Shown here one piece after another: positions 19,082-32,414 of a stretch of 64,000 nt of DNA; within the stretch, counting starts at the first letter, position 1, and the number at the start of each line of letters is the position of its first letter. A program made the translations under genes and the position numbers. Location: NCBI GenBank assembly GCA_013399875.1, contig VXAZ01003477.1, positions 97,755 to 161,754 of the forward strand, written 5' to 3'. The notes beneath the pieces were generated by a model. It did not search any database and was not told where the DNA came from. It was given only the letters and a program-made list of their open reading frames with translations. Origin of the DNA: Gymnorhina tibicen. Lineage: Eukaryota; Chordata; Aves; Passeriformes; Artamidae.

Positions 19082-21984
19082 TGGTGTGATTTAAGGCGTG
19101 CTGAGTTGTGAATCTCTGTCACTGTGGTGAACAAGTGTCTCAGTGAAGCTGGCTGTCTTGATCCTGGCCAGTGCTTCTCAATTTCCTCTCCTTGTTGTGC
19201 CAATGACACATCAGTCTTGTCCAGACTCATTTTATCTTCGAGTTTACTGTGCTCCCAAAAGTCGTGTCAGTTCATGAACTATTCTGCATAGTATTCTCTT
19301 TGTGCAAATCCTCACATCCTGCTCTCATATCTCTCACGTTCAATCCTCAAGAACTCTTTTTAATATTTGATACTGTAATACTTTAGTACCTTGTTTTCTG
19401 ATGATGCATTAGATAGTTTTGTACCAACAGATTACCCAGTGGCTCAGCTACTAGGTTAATTTCTCTAATGACTGCATTACTTTAAAACCAAAATCAATGC
19501 ACAGAATATAATCCATCATTTGATAGTCTGTACTTGTGACTGAAAAATAAAGCTATATCTGACCATAGGGATTACAGATTTCTCATTCCATCTCTTTTCT
19601 GCAACATTGCAAGGAAGAAGCCCACATTTGGATATTTCTGTCATCTGAAGCACTACAGTTGTTTAAGATACTCAGATGATCTAAATCAGTATTGGGTGCA
19701 AAGAAGCCAAATTATTTTATGACAAATATAGAGCATTTTAAAGGAAGGAATTTTAAAGGCATAACTGAAACTTGCATATCAGGATAAAAGTATTCCTCAG
19801 TAATAGGAATAAGACAGAGTACTGCTAGCTTCAGAAGACTAGAGCTAATATGAGGCATTACTGGTCTTTGAAAATTGGCTTCCTGTTTACATTTTTAACA
19901 GGCCTTAACTGTGGAGTAGGGATTATGCTAACTTTTTACTGAAAGATGCCTTTTGTGAGAAAACCAATTGATAGCTCCTGATTCTAATAGTTATTTATAT
20001 TATTGTATGTTTTATAGCATTACTTACATTGTGTATTATGTGTTACTTATAGATTTATTTGGATTTCATAGCTACATATGGATAAGTAACAGTCCATGCA
20101 GTTTGTGACTATAGGAAATAGTCATCATTACTTCAAAGAAGACTATTAAATACGGTTTGATTTCAGATTGATAAACACATTACAAGAAATATGTTCAGAT
20201 GCTCTAGATGGACATAAATTTAAAGAGAAGGGCAGATTTTCCGTTCTGATACACCCTTTCTCTTTTTCACATCTTTGCACTGAGGAGAGACTACTTCTGA
20301 GTACTGGAAACTTAAAAGCAGTTTGTTTGAACTTTGGTTCAGTTCTCAGGGGTGTTCACAAATACGTGCATGCCTGCAAAACTGGATAAAACACAAGTAC
20401 ACAAATAATTTCTTTCTGCAAATTTAGGGGGTTTTATGTTAAAATTTTCTTCTGGAACAACAAGGACTGACTGGAAATTTGGTCTGTATTATGTAAAGCA
20501 TATTACCTTCAGACAGTACAAGTTTCTTGGTGAAGCATCCAAGTATCTCTTTTAACTAAAATGCTAACATGATTCTGAGATCTTGCTTATTTTCTGGATG
20601 TTTTAAATGTTCATTGGCCTGTGGAAGATGGAGTTACAGTATTTCAATGTGCTATACTGTATGCATGTCTGTGAAAGGGCATCATAGCAGTTATTGCAAT
20701 TTAATGTGACTTAAAGACACTTCTCTGTAACCACAGGTACTCATTAGCAGAGTTTCATTAACTGAAAGCACCAAATTTGTACCTATCACTATATTTGCAA
20801 GCACACCAGAAATCTCAAATGTCTCCATTTTATTCCCTAGTATTTCTGCTGTAACTCACAGAGGTTAAAACAATGCATCCCCAGAGAAGCCAGCTGTCTG
20901 ATGCATAGCCAGACTATCAGTCTTTAAACTGATACTTTAGTTCCTGTAAACCCCACTCTGAACAGAAGCCTAATGTATCCTTCAAGGTATCCAGGTTACA
21001 ACACCTAGAGATCCATTTACCTAAAATTTTTAGAAGCTTTTGAACACCTTGATTTAAGTGACTTTTAAGAGCTATATAGCAACTCAAGAAAACCAAGATG
21101 CACGTTGGTCTGATTTCCACAATGACTTGTTTCATGTAGTGGCCAGTTTGGGCTTCTGCAAAAGAATTCTTTGCATGCCAGCCTGGTATTCCTGCTGTGG
21201 CAGCCTCAGATGATGTTTACTTAACTTGTGAATGTAAAAACATTCACGAAGAACTTTCTCTCATAAGCCATTTGCATCAGACTCTTTTCAGAACTGTCCG
21301 TGTTCTTGTTTTGGCAAGCCTTTAAACTCTCTGTAACTTAGTGTATTCTAAAAGCCTTGTAAATGTAAACAAATGCAGGTAATTTTCATTAAGATAGTAG
21401 TTTGATATTCATGTTTCATTTCCAGAAGTAAGATATGTTTGGAAAAAACATGCAGCCACTGCTGAGAATGCAGTTTGAAACATAAAGAATATGCAAAATT
21501 AACAACCCTGAGAAAGTATTTACTTCATGGCACTCCAAAGTCACCACAAGCCTTCATGTTACCTGCTTCTTCATTTCTCAGCACTTGGAGATTTCTTTAT
21601 CTGTGCATTCCTGACCCATTTCCAGATATCTGATGGCACCAGTTTTCTAGCTTCTGCTTTTCCCTTTGATGGTCTTACTACAAATAAAAAAAAAAATGAA
21701 GATAATTCATTTATAAAAGAATAAAGGTAGTGTTTACCCAGAATATAGGATAATGATGATACAGAAGTGAAAGCAGATGGCAGCTGGGGGAACTGTCTAT
21801 ACAGATGCACTTGCCATACGGTCTTGCCATTTTGGATAGTGCTGCATGCTCCTGTGCATTTTAATCTGAATTAAAATGTAAAAAACCCCAGTAATTGCAA
21901 CACTGATCTATAATATTGATACATAAAACATATAGCCTTTTTCCTGCTGATGATCTCATTACATTTGCTGCTTCTTTTATATAG

Positions 21985-22126
21985 CCCCCACTGCTTAGAA
22001 GAAGATGCATTTCTCTGGTGGGATGAAGAGGGCCTGCTGTACTGGGATCAAAGTGGGAATTATACCGAACATTTCTGGAAATCAGGTCAATACCTAAGTA
22101 TGGATTTATGTACTAACTTTAGTTGA
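21985..22126 (+). other. Exon-like Trp/Glu-rich open stretch, function unknown
   Basis: A pyrimidine-rich stretch ends in ttatatag at 21984. After it, one frame reads HCLEEDAFLWWDEEGLLYWD, then QSGNYTEHFWKSG, before stopping at 22124-22126. A weak donor, AAATCAG|GTCAAT, lies just after KSG. The residue mix looks more protein-like than the surrounding chance frames. It matches nothing I recognise and may be coincidence or a relic of a repeat. Confidence 0.15.
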
Positions 22127-22643
22127 ACATATTTGTCTAATAGACTGGGACAAGAGCACATGTGATGACAGTGGGAGAATCAAAAGATGCTTGGTGCCCT
22201 GCCATTTGTTTAATCCCTAGGACACTGCATCGGTGCTGACAGTACTCCTCCTTGTTAAATATTAGCCCAGCCTGCCATGCTAGTTCACTGACTCAGTTAA
22301 ACCTGTTTCTAGACATACAAGCCTGAGAAACAAATTTACTGATATGAATGTATCTCCGTGGCATCAGATTACTTTTTCTACTGTGCTGGTAGGTGGCATT
22401 GGCCGGTTTAGTTTGTTTTCTTCATAATCTGGAGGCTGAAAACTGCAGAGGCAGGGAGAATCTCCACTGAGAGCTGGCACTCAATATGAAAATACTAAGG
22501 GAGATTTCCAGGCCTATCATGAGCAACACCAGGGATAGCTCCCCAGGCACTTTGGCTTCATTCACTGAGGCTCACCAGTGGTCTTGCAAAATCAGTCACC
22601 ATAGGCCTGAAAATCCCTATAAAAGACCTTTAATAAAATAAGC

Positions 22644-22675
22644 ATTCCAAAAATAAAATACAATAAAATAAAATA
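22644..22675. repeat. AAAAT-rich simple repeat
   Basis: Repeats of aaaat/aataa with minor interruptions. Confidence 0.75.
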
Positions 22676-23796
22676 GTATTATAAACATTTCTTGATCTGG
22701 GAAAATACATAAATTACCAAAACTCTAAGGAAGCATTCATTCTTTGGATAGTCATTGTCTTTTCTTGCTTCTTTTTCCAGTATGTCTAAGCATGTTATAT
22801 ATCCTATATATCTTTTCATCCCGCTAGGTTTTCAGTACCTGGGTTTAATTTATTTGTTTTAAACACTTTTAAATTTTCAGCATTATCCTTTCTGATGGGT
22901 TTCCATTGTTGATAAACTTTCTATTATTCTCTGGTTTCGTCATCACATTTTTTTCCTTATATCTCACAGTTTATTACCAAGGCAGATTTTAAAGCTAGGT
23001 AGCCATGGGAGAGTTTACTGAACGTGTTCATATGGGACTGAATTCTTGGAGCTTTGGATTCTCAGTTCACTGGAAATTGAAGTCCTTTCTTGTCCATCCA
23101 ATTCTGTGTCCTCATGGTCACAACAATGGGTATAAACATTCACCGTGCTTTTTCAAAAGATCTTTTCTCTGTCATCAGAATCCAATCAGAAAGAAGCTGT
23201 GCAAGGTCCTTTTGTAAATGTTGAAGAAAACCTTCTTTACAGTGTGTTCCAACTATGCACACATAAAAGAAACTAATTATTTCTTTTTTTTTCCTGGAAA
23301 GAGATGCAGTGGCCAAATATCTTTCTTAAGTGGTCAGTTTTAAGAAGCAATTGAATATCACCTCTTTAGCCTGGTCTCCTCCCTTCTTTCCTAAGAGTCA
23401 AACTGTTTGTTGAAGGAGGTGTGTGTCTTGGTTTAAGACAAGTTAAGGGGGTGCACAGTCTAAAATGAGTTACCTTCCCTGTAGTTTAACCAATCCCTTT
23501 CCACCAATAAGGAGAAGCAAATACGAATAGATGTAAGTGAAAAAAAAGTTTACAAAAAAACCCAAAACAGCAACAGGCAAAAAATATCAGTAACAGTCAC
23601 TAGTTACAAAGGTGCTGAAATCTCACTGACCCTGGGGACAAAGTGACACTCCAGCTGGTGGAGCAAGCCCCAGGATTGCAGCCCCATTGCCAACCGCTGT
23701 GGGGAGACAAAGGGAAGTGCCAGCAGCCCTGACCTCCCACTCCATCTGTCTGGTGGCAGCAGCTCCGTCTGTGAATGCGGCTGGCAGCTCTGGCAG

Positions 23797-23952
23797 CTGG
23801 TGCTTGGTCAGGGGCTGGTACTTGGTGGGGGCTGGTACTCAGGGGCTTTTACTTGGTAGGGGCTGGTATTCAGCAGATGGTACTCGGTCAAGGGCTGGTA
23901 CTTGCTTATGGGCTGGTACTCGATCAGGGACTGGTACTCGGTCAGGGGCTGG
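23797..23952. repeat. Minisatellite, about 9 degenerate units of 16-18 bp
   Basis: The unit is close to ggggctggtactcggtca, repeated with variants such as cttggt, attcag and ctcgat. Unit lengths differ slightly, so no single frame survives. Confidence 0.85.
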
Positions 23953-24189
23953 CTTTCCTGTCAGCAGGAGAGGGCAAGCAGCTGACTGGGGTGACTTGGA
24001 CTCTCTTGTCTCGCTGCATCCTCCTGGATTCCATGGCTATCAGTGCTGCTGTTCTCATGGCTGTGTTGGAGGGGCAAAAACAGTCTCCCCAAACACTGAA
24101 AATTGCACCCTCTGACCACTACTGCTGCAAAATTCACACTGAATCAGTTTTTTATTGTGAAATGCAGCATCTCATGTTGCTACTGTTGC

Positions 24190-24262
24190 TAGTAGAGCCA
24201 AGAGGCAAGAAGCAAGAGAGGCAAGAGACAAGAGAGAGCTGAGAGTAGAGCCAGGAGACAAG
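24190..24262. repeat. Purine-rich degenerate repeat (AGAGGCAAGA-like)
   Basis: Repeated gagccaagaggcaagaagca-like units on the + strand, within the putative LTR element. Confidence 0.65.
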
Positions 24263-24433
24263 AGAACTCGTCTTGGGTGACTTTGACATCTAAAAGGGTG
24301 ACTTTGACTTCTAAAAGTACTTCCCTCCACTGCCCTGTGGTTCCATTTCTGGCCACAGGGTCTTGAAGAGACAGTAACAATTTTGAGCACAGATAGATAT
24401 GGAATACAGTAACATTTTGGGTTACCCAGGACA

Positions 24434-27400
24434 GTGGTTTATCTCACCCCTATATTTCCACTTCACTTGATTTATCACTTCAACCTTTGAAAAGCATAGT
24501 AGAGCATAATTACACCTAAGAGTGTAGTTTAATATTGAAAACATTTCTTTCTGCTGTTCAAAGAAACCAGCTTTTGCGGGACAGAAGCAATATACCTATG
24601 AGCAGTGTTTTGACAAAAATGATTACTACAGCTCATAAAATACAAAACAAAGATATAGCATATGGAAGAGCTTAATGAAGCCTGATTTCACTGGCAAAAA
24701 AGGGTAAGTCTAATGTGTAACTAATAATCTGAATTTATATTTGTGTAATCTTTCTTCTTTTTTTTTTTTTACAAGTAGCTTTCTATTTGGGAAGTTTTCT
24801 GTTTTCCAGTCCACAGAAAGTCATACACACAGCTGGTGGATATTTAGGTAAACAGTCTGTTAGTAAGATTCTGCAGGTACAACTGCTAATGTTGAGGCCT
24901 CATTTCTTTTTTCTTGATCTCATTTATCACTTGCCTCTTAGCCAAATTAGGGATTAGATAACTGTGGTGCAAGCTTATGATACAGATATGTCTTGATGAT
25001 GTTATCTCTGACTGACTCTGTTCTACAGACTCTTCTGGTGCATGCACCTTTTAATGTCAAAACTATGTTTTTGTCCCTGTGGCTTTGTTCATCTGTAGGA
25101 AGAACAGGAAAGTGGATTTATTTTACTAATACCAGAGATACTTTGGAACTGGAGTGATTTGTCAGTATAATACATCAGACTTGCTATATTATACTTTTTT
25201 TCCTTGGCAAAGGCAGAGATACCTGTTTGCAGACTTAACTGTAGCACTGTCATCTTGTAATTTGTTTTGATTCATTTGGAGATATTAAACTTCTTCCCAT
25301 GTCCTTTGAAAATTAAGAAACCATTTGAGATCGAAATGCTTTTCTAATGTCAATGAAAAAATGCAATCTTTGACAAAAAAGAGAGCTAAGAGTGGAAGTG
25401 CTGCTATGTGGGATGGGCTCACCAGGGAGAAGGGACATCATACAGGGAACCTGGGCACCTGTGTGCTATTGAGGTAGAGCGATGCATGCAGGCAGACTGG
25501 GAATCTGTCAGTAAATCCACTAATTAAACACCTCTACTTGCCTAAATCCCAGCTAACAGGTCATATCTTCCACTTTCTGCTTTTTCCACAGGACTGCTTG
25601 TTAAGTACAAACTGGGACAATGCTGAGATCTGGGATTCAGCTTGGCATTCCGCATCACTTTTAGGTATAAAGTGCATAGCCCAGTTAGTTGACCTGCATG
25701 ATCAGCAGTATTAGAGCCATATTGAAGAAAGTGGAATTGAAGCCAGTTCTTGATAGGATCAAAGCCAGGGGTGGGGAAATGGGTGTGTTAGGAAGTTGGC
25801 TGAGTCATTCAAGGAACCAAAAGAAACATAACTGTGATGGTCATCGGTCTCAAAATGATGACCCCAAAGTTGTTAAAATGAGGTAGCTGAGATTAAGGAA
25901 TAGTCATAAAAGATGACATCCAACAGAGGAGTACAATTAGCCCTAATATAATATATATAACTTGGGTCCTTTTGTAATTGTGAAACTCTAACTGACTGTA
26001 ATGGAGCAAATTGTAAACAATATGGAGCATTAGGGACAATGGAATTAGGACAACAGAATGAGGCCAAAGGCAGAAAACCACAGCAGTTACTAGGCCTAAA
26101 CACAACCCTGTAGAAGTCCCTGTGGATGATACCAAATACCAGTTGTTCTCTTTTGGGGAAGCTGATTTTATGGCAAACAGGCAATCAGGATGAATATTTC
26201 TTCCCAAGGAAGGTACCAACAATGCATAGGTGGTAAAGCATAGAAAATGACATTAACAGTCTCAGGGCATCAGGACAGCTGAACCATGAAGAGATTATAG
26301 TTTGCATTTTTCCGTTCTCTGTTTCTCTTAATTAATCCCTTCCCTCTGCAGAGCAAAATTAGCCTCAGTGTTAAATGCTTTGTTGGTTTCTTCTACTATT
26401 AATTCAGGTTCTGGGGCTCTGCCCTGTAGTAGAAAGACAGGAGAGAGAGGCCAGACCCTTTCTTGGGTGCAGGTGAGCCCTGATGCCAGCCAGGGCACAA
26501 GCGGTGGGGTGCCCGTGGGTGGTTAAACTGTGAGTTAAGCAGTTCAGAGCTCCCTTTTGGTGACTACCTGCTGGAGGTCTGATTTACACTGCCAGCAAGA
26601 CAATATTACAGGAGCAGCAGGGAAGGTCCTGAGCTGCTCTTCCTCTGTGTTTGCTCAACAGCAAAATAGGAAGATCTTCATTGTGTTTGCTTACCCACAG
26701 CCTAACCAGCTTAGCTGGCTTTGTTTCAGTTTAGACATTAGTAGTCTTTCAAAGGTATGAAGCTGTACTGACTGAGCTACACTGAGTGGAAAATAATCTT
26801 GTTTTAGATTTCTAGCCTGGGCCTAGATTTTTTAAGTCTAGTGCATAGGCAGTAGCAGTGAGGTAAGTTAGGAGAAGTTTCAAAGGTGATGTCAGTGATA
26901 TTTCTGTGGAGATCCTGAGAATGGCACAAGTGACTTGTGACCTCTCTATTTGGGAATGTATCAGCAGCTTTTCATTGATATTTTATCTGATGATTTTCTC
27001 CCGTAAACTTTACTGAAAACAGGATCATGGAAAGGCAGTGCTGAGGTATAGTATGGCTCTGTTGTCTGCTTTCACATGATGGCTGGAGCCTGCCTAGGAT
27101 TCTTGTCCATTTGCATGTGGTGACCAAAGCATTGCCTTCCCATTTTCTTCTTTTCTCATCCTCCCACAATGCTACAATCCTCCACAGTAGAGGGTCAAGA
27201 CGATTCTGTCCTTGTACCCCTCCTGTGATACAGAAATCACAACAACCCTGCCATTTAACCCACACATTTCATTCATATTAGTATGAAGGCTCTTTACTTG
27301 GGCTTTAGAGCAGCCCTGCAGCCATTAGAAAATATATTGGAAAAATATGAAAAAAGCTCCACCAAAAAAATATGTCATACCTTATGACTTTGAAACTCAG

Positions 27401-28849
27401 TTTAGCACAGCCGGTGCTTAATTGATTTATTTTACCGTTCTCTCTATAAAGAGGGAACCAACACACACTCAAGCCCACCTCTGATCTTCATTTTTCTCCA
27501 ACTGTCTTGATGTTACCTTTAAATATCCAGGAATTAGTGGGAGCTTCTGGCTTGACTTCTGGCTGAGCAGATGAATGTGGGTGCACTGATTTGTGCTTTC
27601 CAGCTTGCAGCTGTTTTGTAGCAGTGCTAGTGTGTGCTCTAGGAAAAAAAAGCAGACAAAGAATTGGCTTGTCTGCATACTGCTGTCTTTTCTTGTGTCC
27701 AGATTTGGGCAGGAGGGTGGTGGAAGGCTTTCCATGCTTTTGGCTCTCATCTCCGCTTTGTGCAAGGACTCTTCTCATTTCAACTGTAAAATTTGTCATA
27801 CTTGTAAGTGCTTGTGCCAAGCCGATGGGTTAGTGACTTTGGAGAGGTTACAGTCATGAACCCTGGCTTTTATTAAAGGATTTGAATGGATTGCTGGCTG
27901 CTTACAGGCTCAAAGCTGCAGAGAATAGGTGTGCAGAGCCCATTCATGTGCCTTTGCATGGTATTTTACCTGGTGCCGGTGTCTGGACATTCTTCTTGCT
28001 CCTATTCCCCTCAAAATTTCAAATCAAAATTTCGAATTATTTCTTATGGTGGGGGCAGTGGATTTTGTATTTTTGGATTAATTTCTTCTTCCCGTGTTTT
28101 AACTGCTGTTTATACTTTGGAGGAAAAATGCAACTCATTCCTGTCAGGTCTAAAATACCTTTTGGGAAGGTTTTTTGTGGTCCCTTCTTTTTCTGCCCTT
28201 TAGCCATGGATGTAAAGCCCCATCCCCATCCCATTTTAGGACAACAAATTATTTCTTCTTTTAACTGTGGCATATAAAAATGCCTCTCTCTTTGCTTTTC
28301 TGTGGTCAGGGTAGTGTGAAATCACATTGCATTAACAGTGTATCAAAGTGCATAGATGGGCCACAAGAAAGCCAACCTGTTGTAGAGTAGTGAAGGGCTG
28401 ACAAAAGGTCCAAGTGGGGCTGTGGTCACACCCTATCAATACCTGGCAGCTCACAGTGGCCGGTGGTAGAAATAATCCTGTGGACCATCCTTCTAGAAAA
28501 CACAGCATTATAAAAATGTGGATTTAACTGAGTCCCCAAAGGGTGAAATGATAAGAAAAAAACAGCTGCAAAGGTTTATATTAATCTTTGATGTACTGTC
28601 TTATTGCAACATGTGGAATATGTAAAAGTTGTCTTAGGAAAGGATGTTCTTTGATGTTTGATCTTTGCATACTTTCAAGCCTAATCAAGAAGAAGGGAGA
28701 TTTAATCTGTGAAACAGATAGCAGCTAACAAGCAAACTCTAAATGATGCCCATGTATCAGAAAAATAAATCCTTGTTTAAGTTTAGGGTTGACATGCTTC
28801 AATGATCTCAGATCTAGGGGGAGGTTTAACAAGGCTTGGGAATAAGGGA
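24434..28849. other. Intergenic, no gene seen
   Basis: AT-rich sequence. Overlapping minus-strand frames at 25873-26222 and 27469-27820, and + frames at 27591-28277, reach 80-131 codons. None has a recognisable domain. No clear repeat family was identified. Confidence 0.55.
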
Positions 28850-29324
28850 TGTTCACTGATATTGGACACAAAGAATGCAGAATTTATGTGACATCTGGTA
28901 GAACTCCCAAGATAAGGGAGAAACTAATAAAGCCAACTCAGCAACGGTGCTGAAATTAGCTCTGACTGTGTAAAAGGTAATTCCTGCAGGGGAATCTGTG
29001 GCCACTGGCTCGCAGACCACCAACCTGGGAAGCCCACTGACTCAAATGAAGAAAAAGACTGAGCATGCAGACTATGTAGCATGGGAAGCGAGAGAATCAT
29101 TAACCAGTAGAAGATAGGATGCTAATTAATAAGAACTATGTGATAAGAACTAACTTGTAGCAAATGAGCACTAATTCCTTTGTTTGCTAAAATGTATAAA
29201 TAGTAAAAAGCTTTAATAGTTGGGGTGCTTGATTTGTGGAATTCCACCAGGCATCCACGCTTGTGCAACCTTGAAATAAACAATCAGTGCCTCTCTAGAG
29301 TGTATAATTATTGGCTTGTTGCAC
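28850..29324 (+). mobile_element. LTR, family B (copy 1, forward)
   Basis: It has retroviral LTR architecture: a TATA box in tgtataaatag near 29190, then AATAAA near 29274 (ttgaaataaacaatcagtgc), then an end at ...ttgttgcaca. It shares tttgttTGCTAAAATGTATAAATAG-type wording, the aaggtaattcc block and the gcagacta block with the reverse-oriented copy at 32415-32880. The left boundary is uncertain, and I found no matching target-site duplication. Confidence 0.65.
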
Positions 29325-30639
29325 ACAAGATAACCAATCCAATTTTTGCAGACAACAGTCTATTTGTAAATAGTCTGTCATTGCTGAGTCACTGTACATG
29401 ACTGCATCTCCAACAATTACTTCTTCCTGCCTTTTTTTTTTTAATGTTTATATTAATGATTTTCAGTATATGGTAGTGCTTACATTACTGAAATTAAAAT
29501 TTTAGGTAAAGTCTTACAGCATATTGTATCGTTAGGGATCACAAGACCATTAATCTACACATTGTTGCATGTCTGATATAAGATGAATTCTTACTGATCA
29601 GGGAAATGGACAGAAACTGTCTGTTAGTGTTCATCATCCACTGAAGAATCTTAGCATCTGCTAATAGCAATTTTGATTTTTCTGGAAATTACCTGTGGAC
29701 AATCTTCATCAGTGTCCCTTGGCTCAGGAGCTCTGGTGGTAGGCAAATATTTTTCATCTGCTTTTTCTAAGGTTACCTGAACACTTCCTAGTTTTCACAG
29801 TTTTTCAGTTCCAATTGATGGAGAAGCAAGAGCTGGAGATATGCCTGTGAGTGTATGTTTAGATGTGTGTCACGAAGAATCACCCGTCTTTAGTTTGCGG
29901 ATTCCTTTTGCCGAGCCTTGTGCATTTCTCACCTGTGCAGAAAGGAGAAAAGCATTTTGAGGAGCTTGTGGTATTGTTGAGTGGTAGTGGGTTCATTCAT
30001 CACCTCCGCAGAACTTTGCTAGATAAGGCAAGAGGTCACAGGAGAAGTTCTTGTACTGAAAATGCTGTGGTTCCCAAGTATCAACAACTAGCAGTTGTTA
30101 GGTTCTCAACATAAGAACTGGGAGTTGAGATGTAGGTTTTCTGGTAAGGAGGTCTGGTGGTTATTTTATGAAATTCAAAAGTGAGAGTTAATTAGTGTAC
30201 CTTTCCATGATCTCTGTAACTATAGCACTTTGCTCGTCTTTAAGAATAGGGAGACTTCATTGAACTTTAAACTTTGCAGAGTCATGTAAGTTTTTGCTTT
30301 CTTTTTTTTTCCTACAAAAATCAATTAGAATATTTAAAAAATCTGTATTTTTCAAGGTTTTCCTTGAAGCCCAGGCTTTATAAAAAATTATGCTTTCCAT
30401 ACAGCCAGAAACAAAGCTTTCCATAAAGCTTTAAGGGGATACTTTGTAGTCCAGAAGCCCCTGAGAACATTGTGAAACCTAGTGTTTGAAAGTCAAAGTT
30501 GCCGGCGTGGCCTTAGTTCAGGCCCCTTGAGGTTAGGCATTATGCTACCAGCTTTAATTACATTGTTGCATACATTTTTTGCTACTTAAAATTTTGTCTA
30601 CTGTTGTGCTAATATTAATAAACCTTCCAATGTTTGATT
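29325..30639. other. Intergenic, no gene seen
   Basis: AT-rich DNA between LTR-like blocks, with no recognisable coding or repeat content. The frame at 29863-30114 (83 codons) looks like chance. Confidence 0.55.
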
Positions 30640-31330
30640 TTGTTAATGGCCCCCTACCCTCCAAATCTGGCTGCTCTACATCCCAGGAATTCTCCTTAGA
30701 CCTCCACCTTGATTGATGGGAAGTTAAGCTCCCTCTGAGCTTATCAGAGACAGTGTTCCTCGGAAATTCTGCTGCCTAACCAACTGTTGTTGTCTAACAC
30801 CTTGAAATGGTATTTACGTGTACCATTTGCCTGGATGAAACAATATTATATTTACTGAACTTCGGAGGGAATTTCCAACCCAGGTTGTGGCCAGGAGGAA
30901 GACTAACAGACAACTAAAGCCAACCCTAAACAGCAGTCCCGGGTCTCATTGAGCTCTGCTGGGCCACAGTGGCTGCCCCAGCACCTCCCTCCTATTGGAG
31001 TACCTCTTGGAACTCAGCAGTTTAGCAGTTTACAACACTCAGGTCACCGAAACCTGGCATTAGGGTCTGGGCTGATAGTCCCTTCCTTGAAGCTCAACCC
31101 TCACCTGTTGAGAGGTACAAAGGCATCCAACATGAGTATTTCACTGAACTTGAGGGGGATTTTTAACAGGTATACAAGAAGTATACAAGCATACTTCTTT
31201 GTGCTTGCATGCATGCATGAATTGATTTAAATCTGATTTTCCTTTGTATGTTTCATTTGTTTAGTAAGTAATACAGTGAACCTTACCACTGAACTTTGTT
31301 AATTTGTGCTTTTGGAAATTTATATTAAAC
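30640..31330 (+). mobile_element. Possible degraded LTR or ERV-derived block
   Basis: The segment is less AT-rich than its surroundings. It ends with ccactgaactttgttaattt, then a ttggaaatttatattaaac-type string leading into an A/T run, resembling passerine ERVL-type LTR ends. No clear TG...CA ends or target duplication were found. Low confidence. Confidence 0.3.
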
Positions 31331-32414
31331 TTTTTTTTTTAAAAAAAAAGACCTTTGATGGTGATTCTTTAAGCAACATAAATCACTCATTCATGACAGG
31401 TGTGGAGGAAGCTGGAAAAGTGGGGAGGTAATTTCTTGGGATTTTTAAAAAGGAAGCCACCCCTTAAACTGAGTAATTGTCTTCTTGAGATCTCCTGACC
31501 ACCTTTCATATGGGTCTTTAACAGAGATAAGGAATCTTAACATTTTTCTCGTTTATTTGAACTAAAGGAGTGACTGGTAGGGGTAGAAGCCCAATTGACT
31601 TAAGTTTCCTAAAATGCTAAACAACAAAACCATAGATGTGTAATGCAGCTTGGGCTATGGGTCTGTCTTCGTGGATGACACACAGCACTCTCCTTTTCCT
31701 CTCCTTTTCCAGTCTGAGAGGCTGAGTATTAAACATGAATGCTCCAAGAAGAATCAAAACTGGCCTATAGTACTGTATTATTTTTAGTTTGTTCTGCCAA
31801 CGAACACAGGCTTTGTTCTTGCAGCAGCTATTCATCTGCTTTTAAGATGGATGAGAATTGCAATCAGTCTTTTCCTAGTTCCCTCTCAGTGCTCTTTGAG
31901 GGATGCTGTTTTGGACCTCCCTTATGAGAAGCTAAGCACTCACACTTTCCAGGAGCTGCTCAACTTCTCAGAGGACACAGACCATGTAGCAAATGACAAA
32001 GTATTTTTCTAATGAAAAGAATATGTTGGAAGAGAAAATAAATTAATACTTAAACAAGGCCTTTGAGATTATTCTTAAGGAAACACAGACATTTGAAAAG
32101 AGGAACAATAAGAACATATTTTTAAAATCAAAATCTCATGGAAAAAGATCTTTGTGGTTGAGGGGATGGAATACAGACTCCAGTTTCACCAGCTGTAATT
32201 AAAACCATAAACTTCTGTTGTGATCTGATTAAAAAAAATATCCAGGGATCCTTATGGAAGTCATTATTCAATCTCCTGGTGCACCAGTGAAAGAGAGAAG
32301 AAAGCTCGAGTGTCACAAGTTACTCCACAATGGCAAACTCCTTTACCTACCATGAATTCCACTGATTTCACTAATTAGTAAGGTAATGTTTTTGTCCCAA
32401 ATGTGAGCTTGTTA
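31331..32414. other. Intergenic, no gene seen
   Basis: AT-rich, beginning with a T-run/A-run near 31330-31350. Nothing recognisable. Confidence 0.55.

Larger units (their letters stand above)
17851..23423. other. Intergenic, no gene seen
   Basis: AT-rich flank upstream of ZFAND5. It holds an ATT-rich simple repeat (19029-19081), an AAAAT-rich patch (22644-22675) and one exon-like Trp-rich open stretch (21985-22126, listed separately). All other frames are short and unrecognised. Confidence 0.6.
23424..24433. mobile_element. Putative LTR element with TGTC...GACA ends, about 1 kb
   Basis: The block starts TGTCTTGG and ends CCAGGACA, forming an imperfect terminal inverted repeat (TGTCYTGG). 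That fits an LTR, and the wording resembles passerine LTRs I know. The flanks read gtgtg on the left and gtggt on the right, only a poor target-site match. Inside are an 18-bp minisatellite (23797-23952) and a purine-rich degenerate repeat (24190-24262). The orientation is unclear. Open frames of 142 and 155 codons here come from the minisatellite. Confidence 0.55.

Noticed and set aside
23687..24242. 142- and 155-codon frames with GWYLVGAG-like repeats
   Set aside because: They translate the minisatellite in two frames and have no start context or domain.
25873..26222. Two overlapping minus frames of 103 and 109 codons, partly hydrophobic
   Set aside because: I considered a membrane protein or ERV fragment. 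They have no recognisable motif, and overlapping frames of similar length suggest chance.
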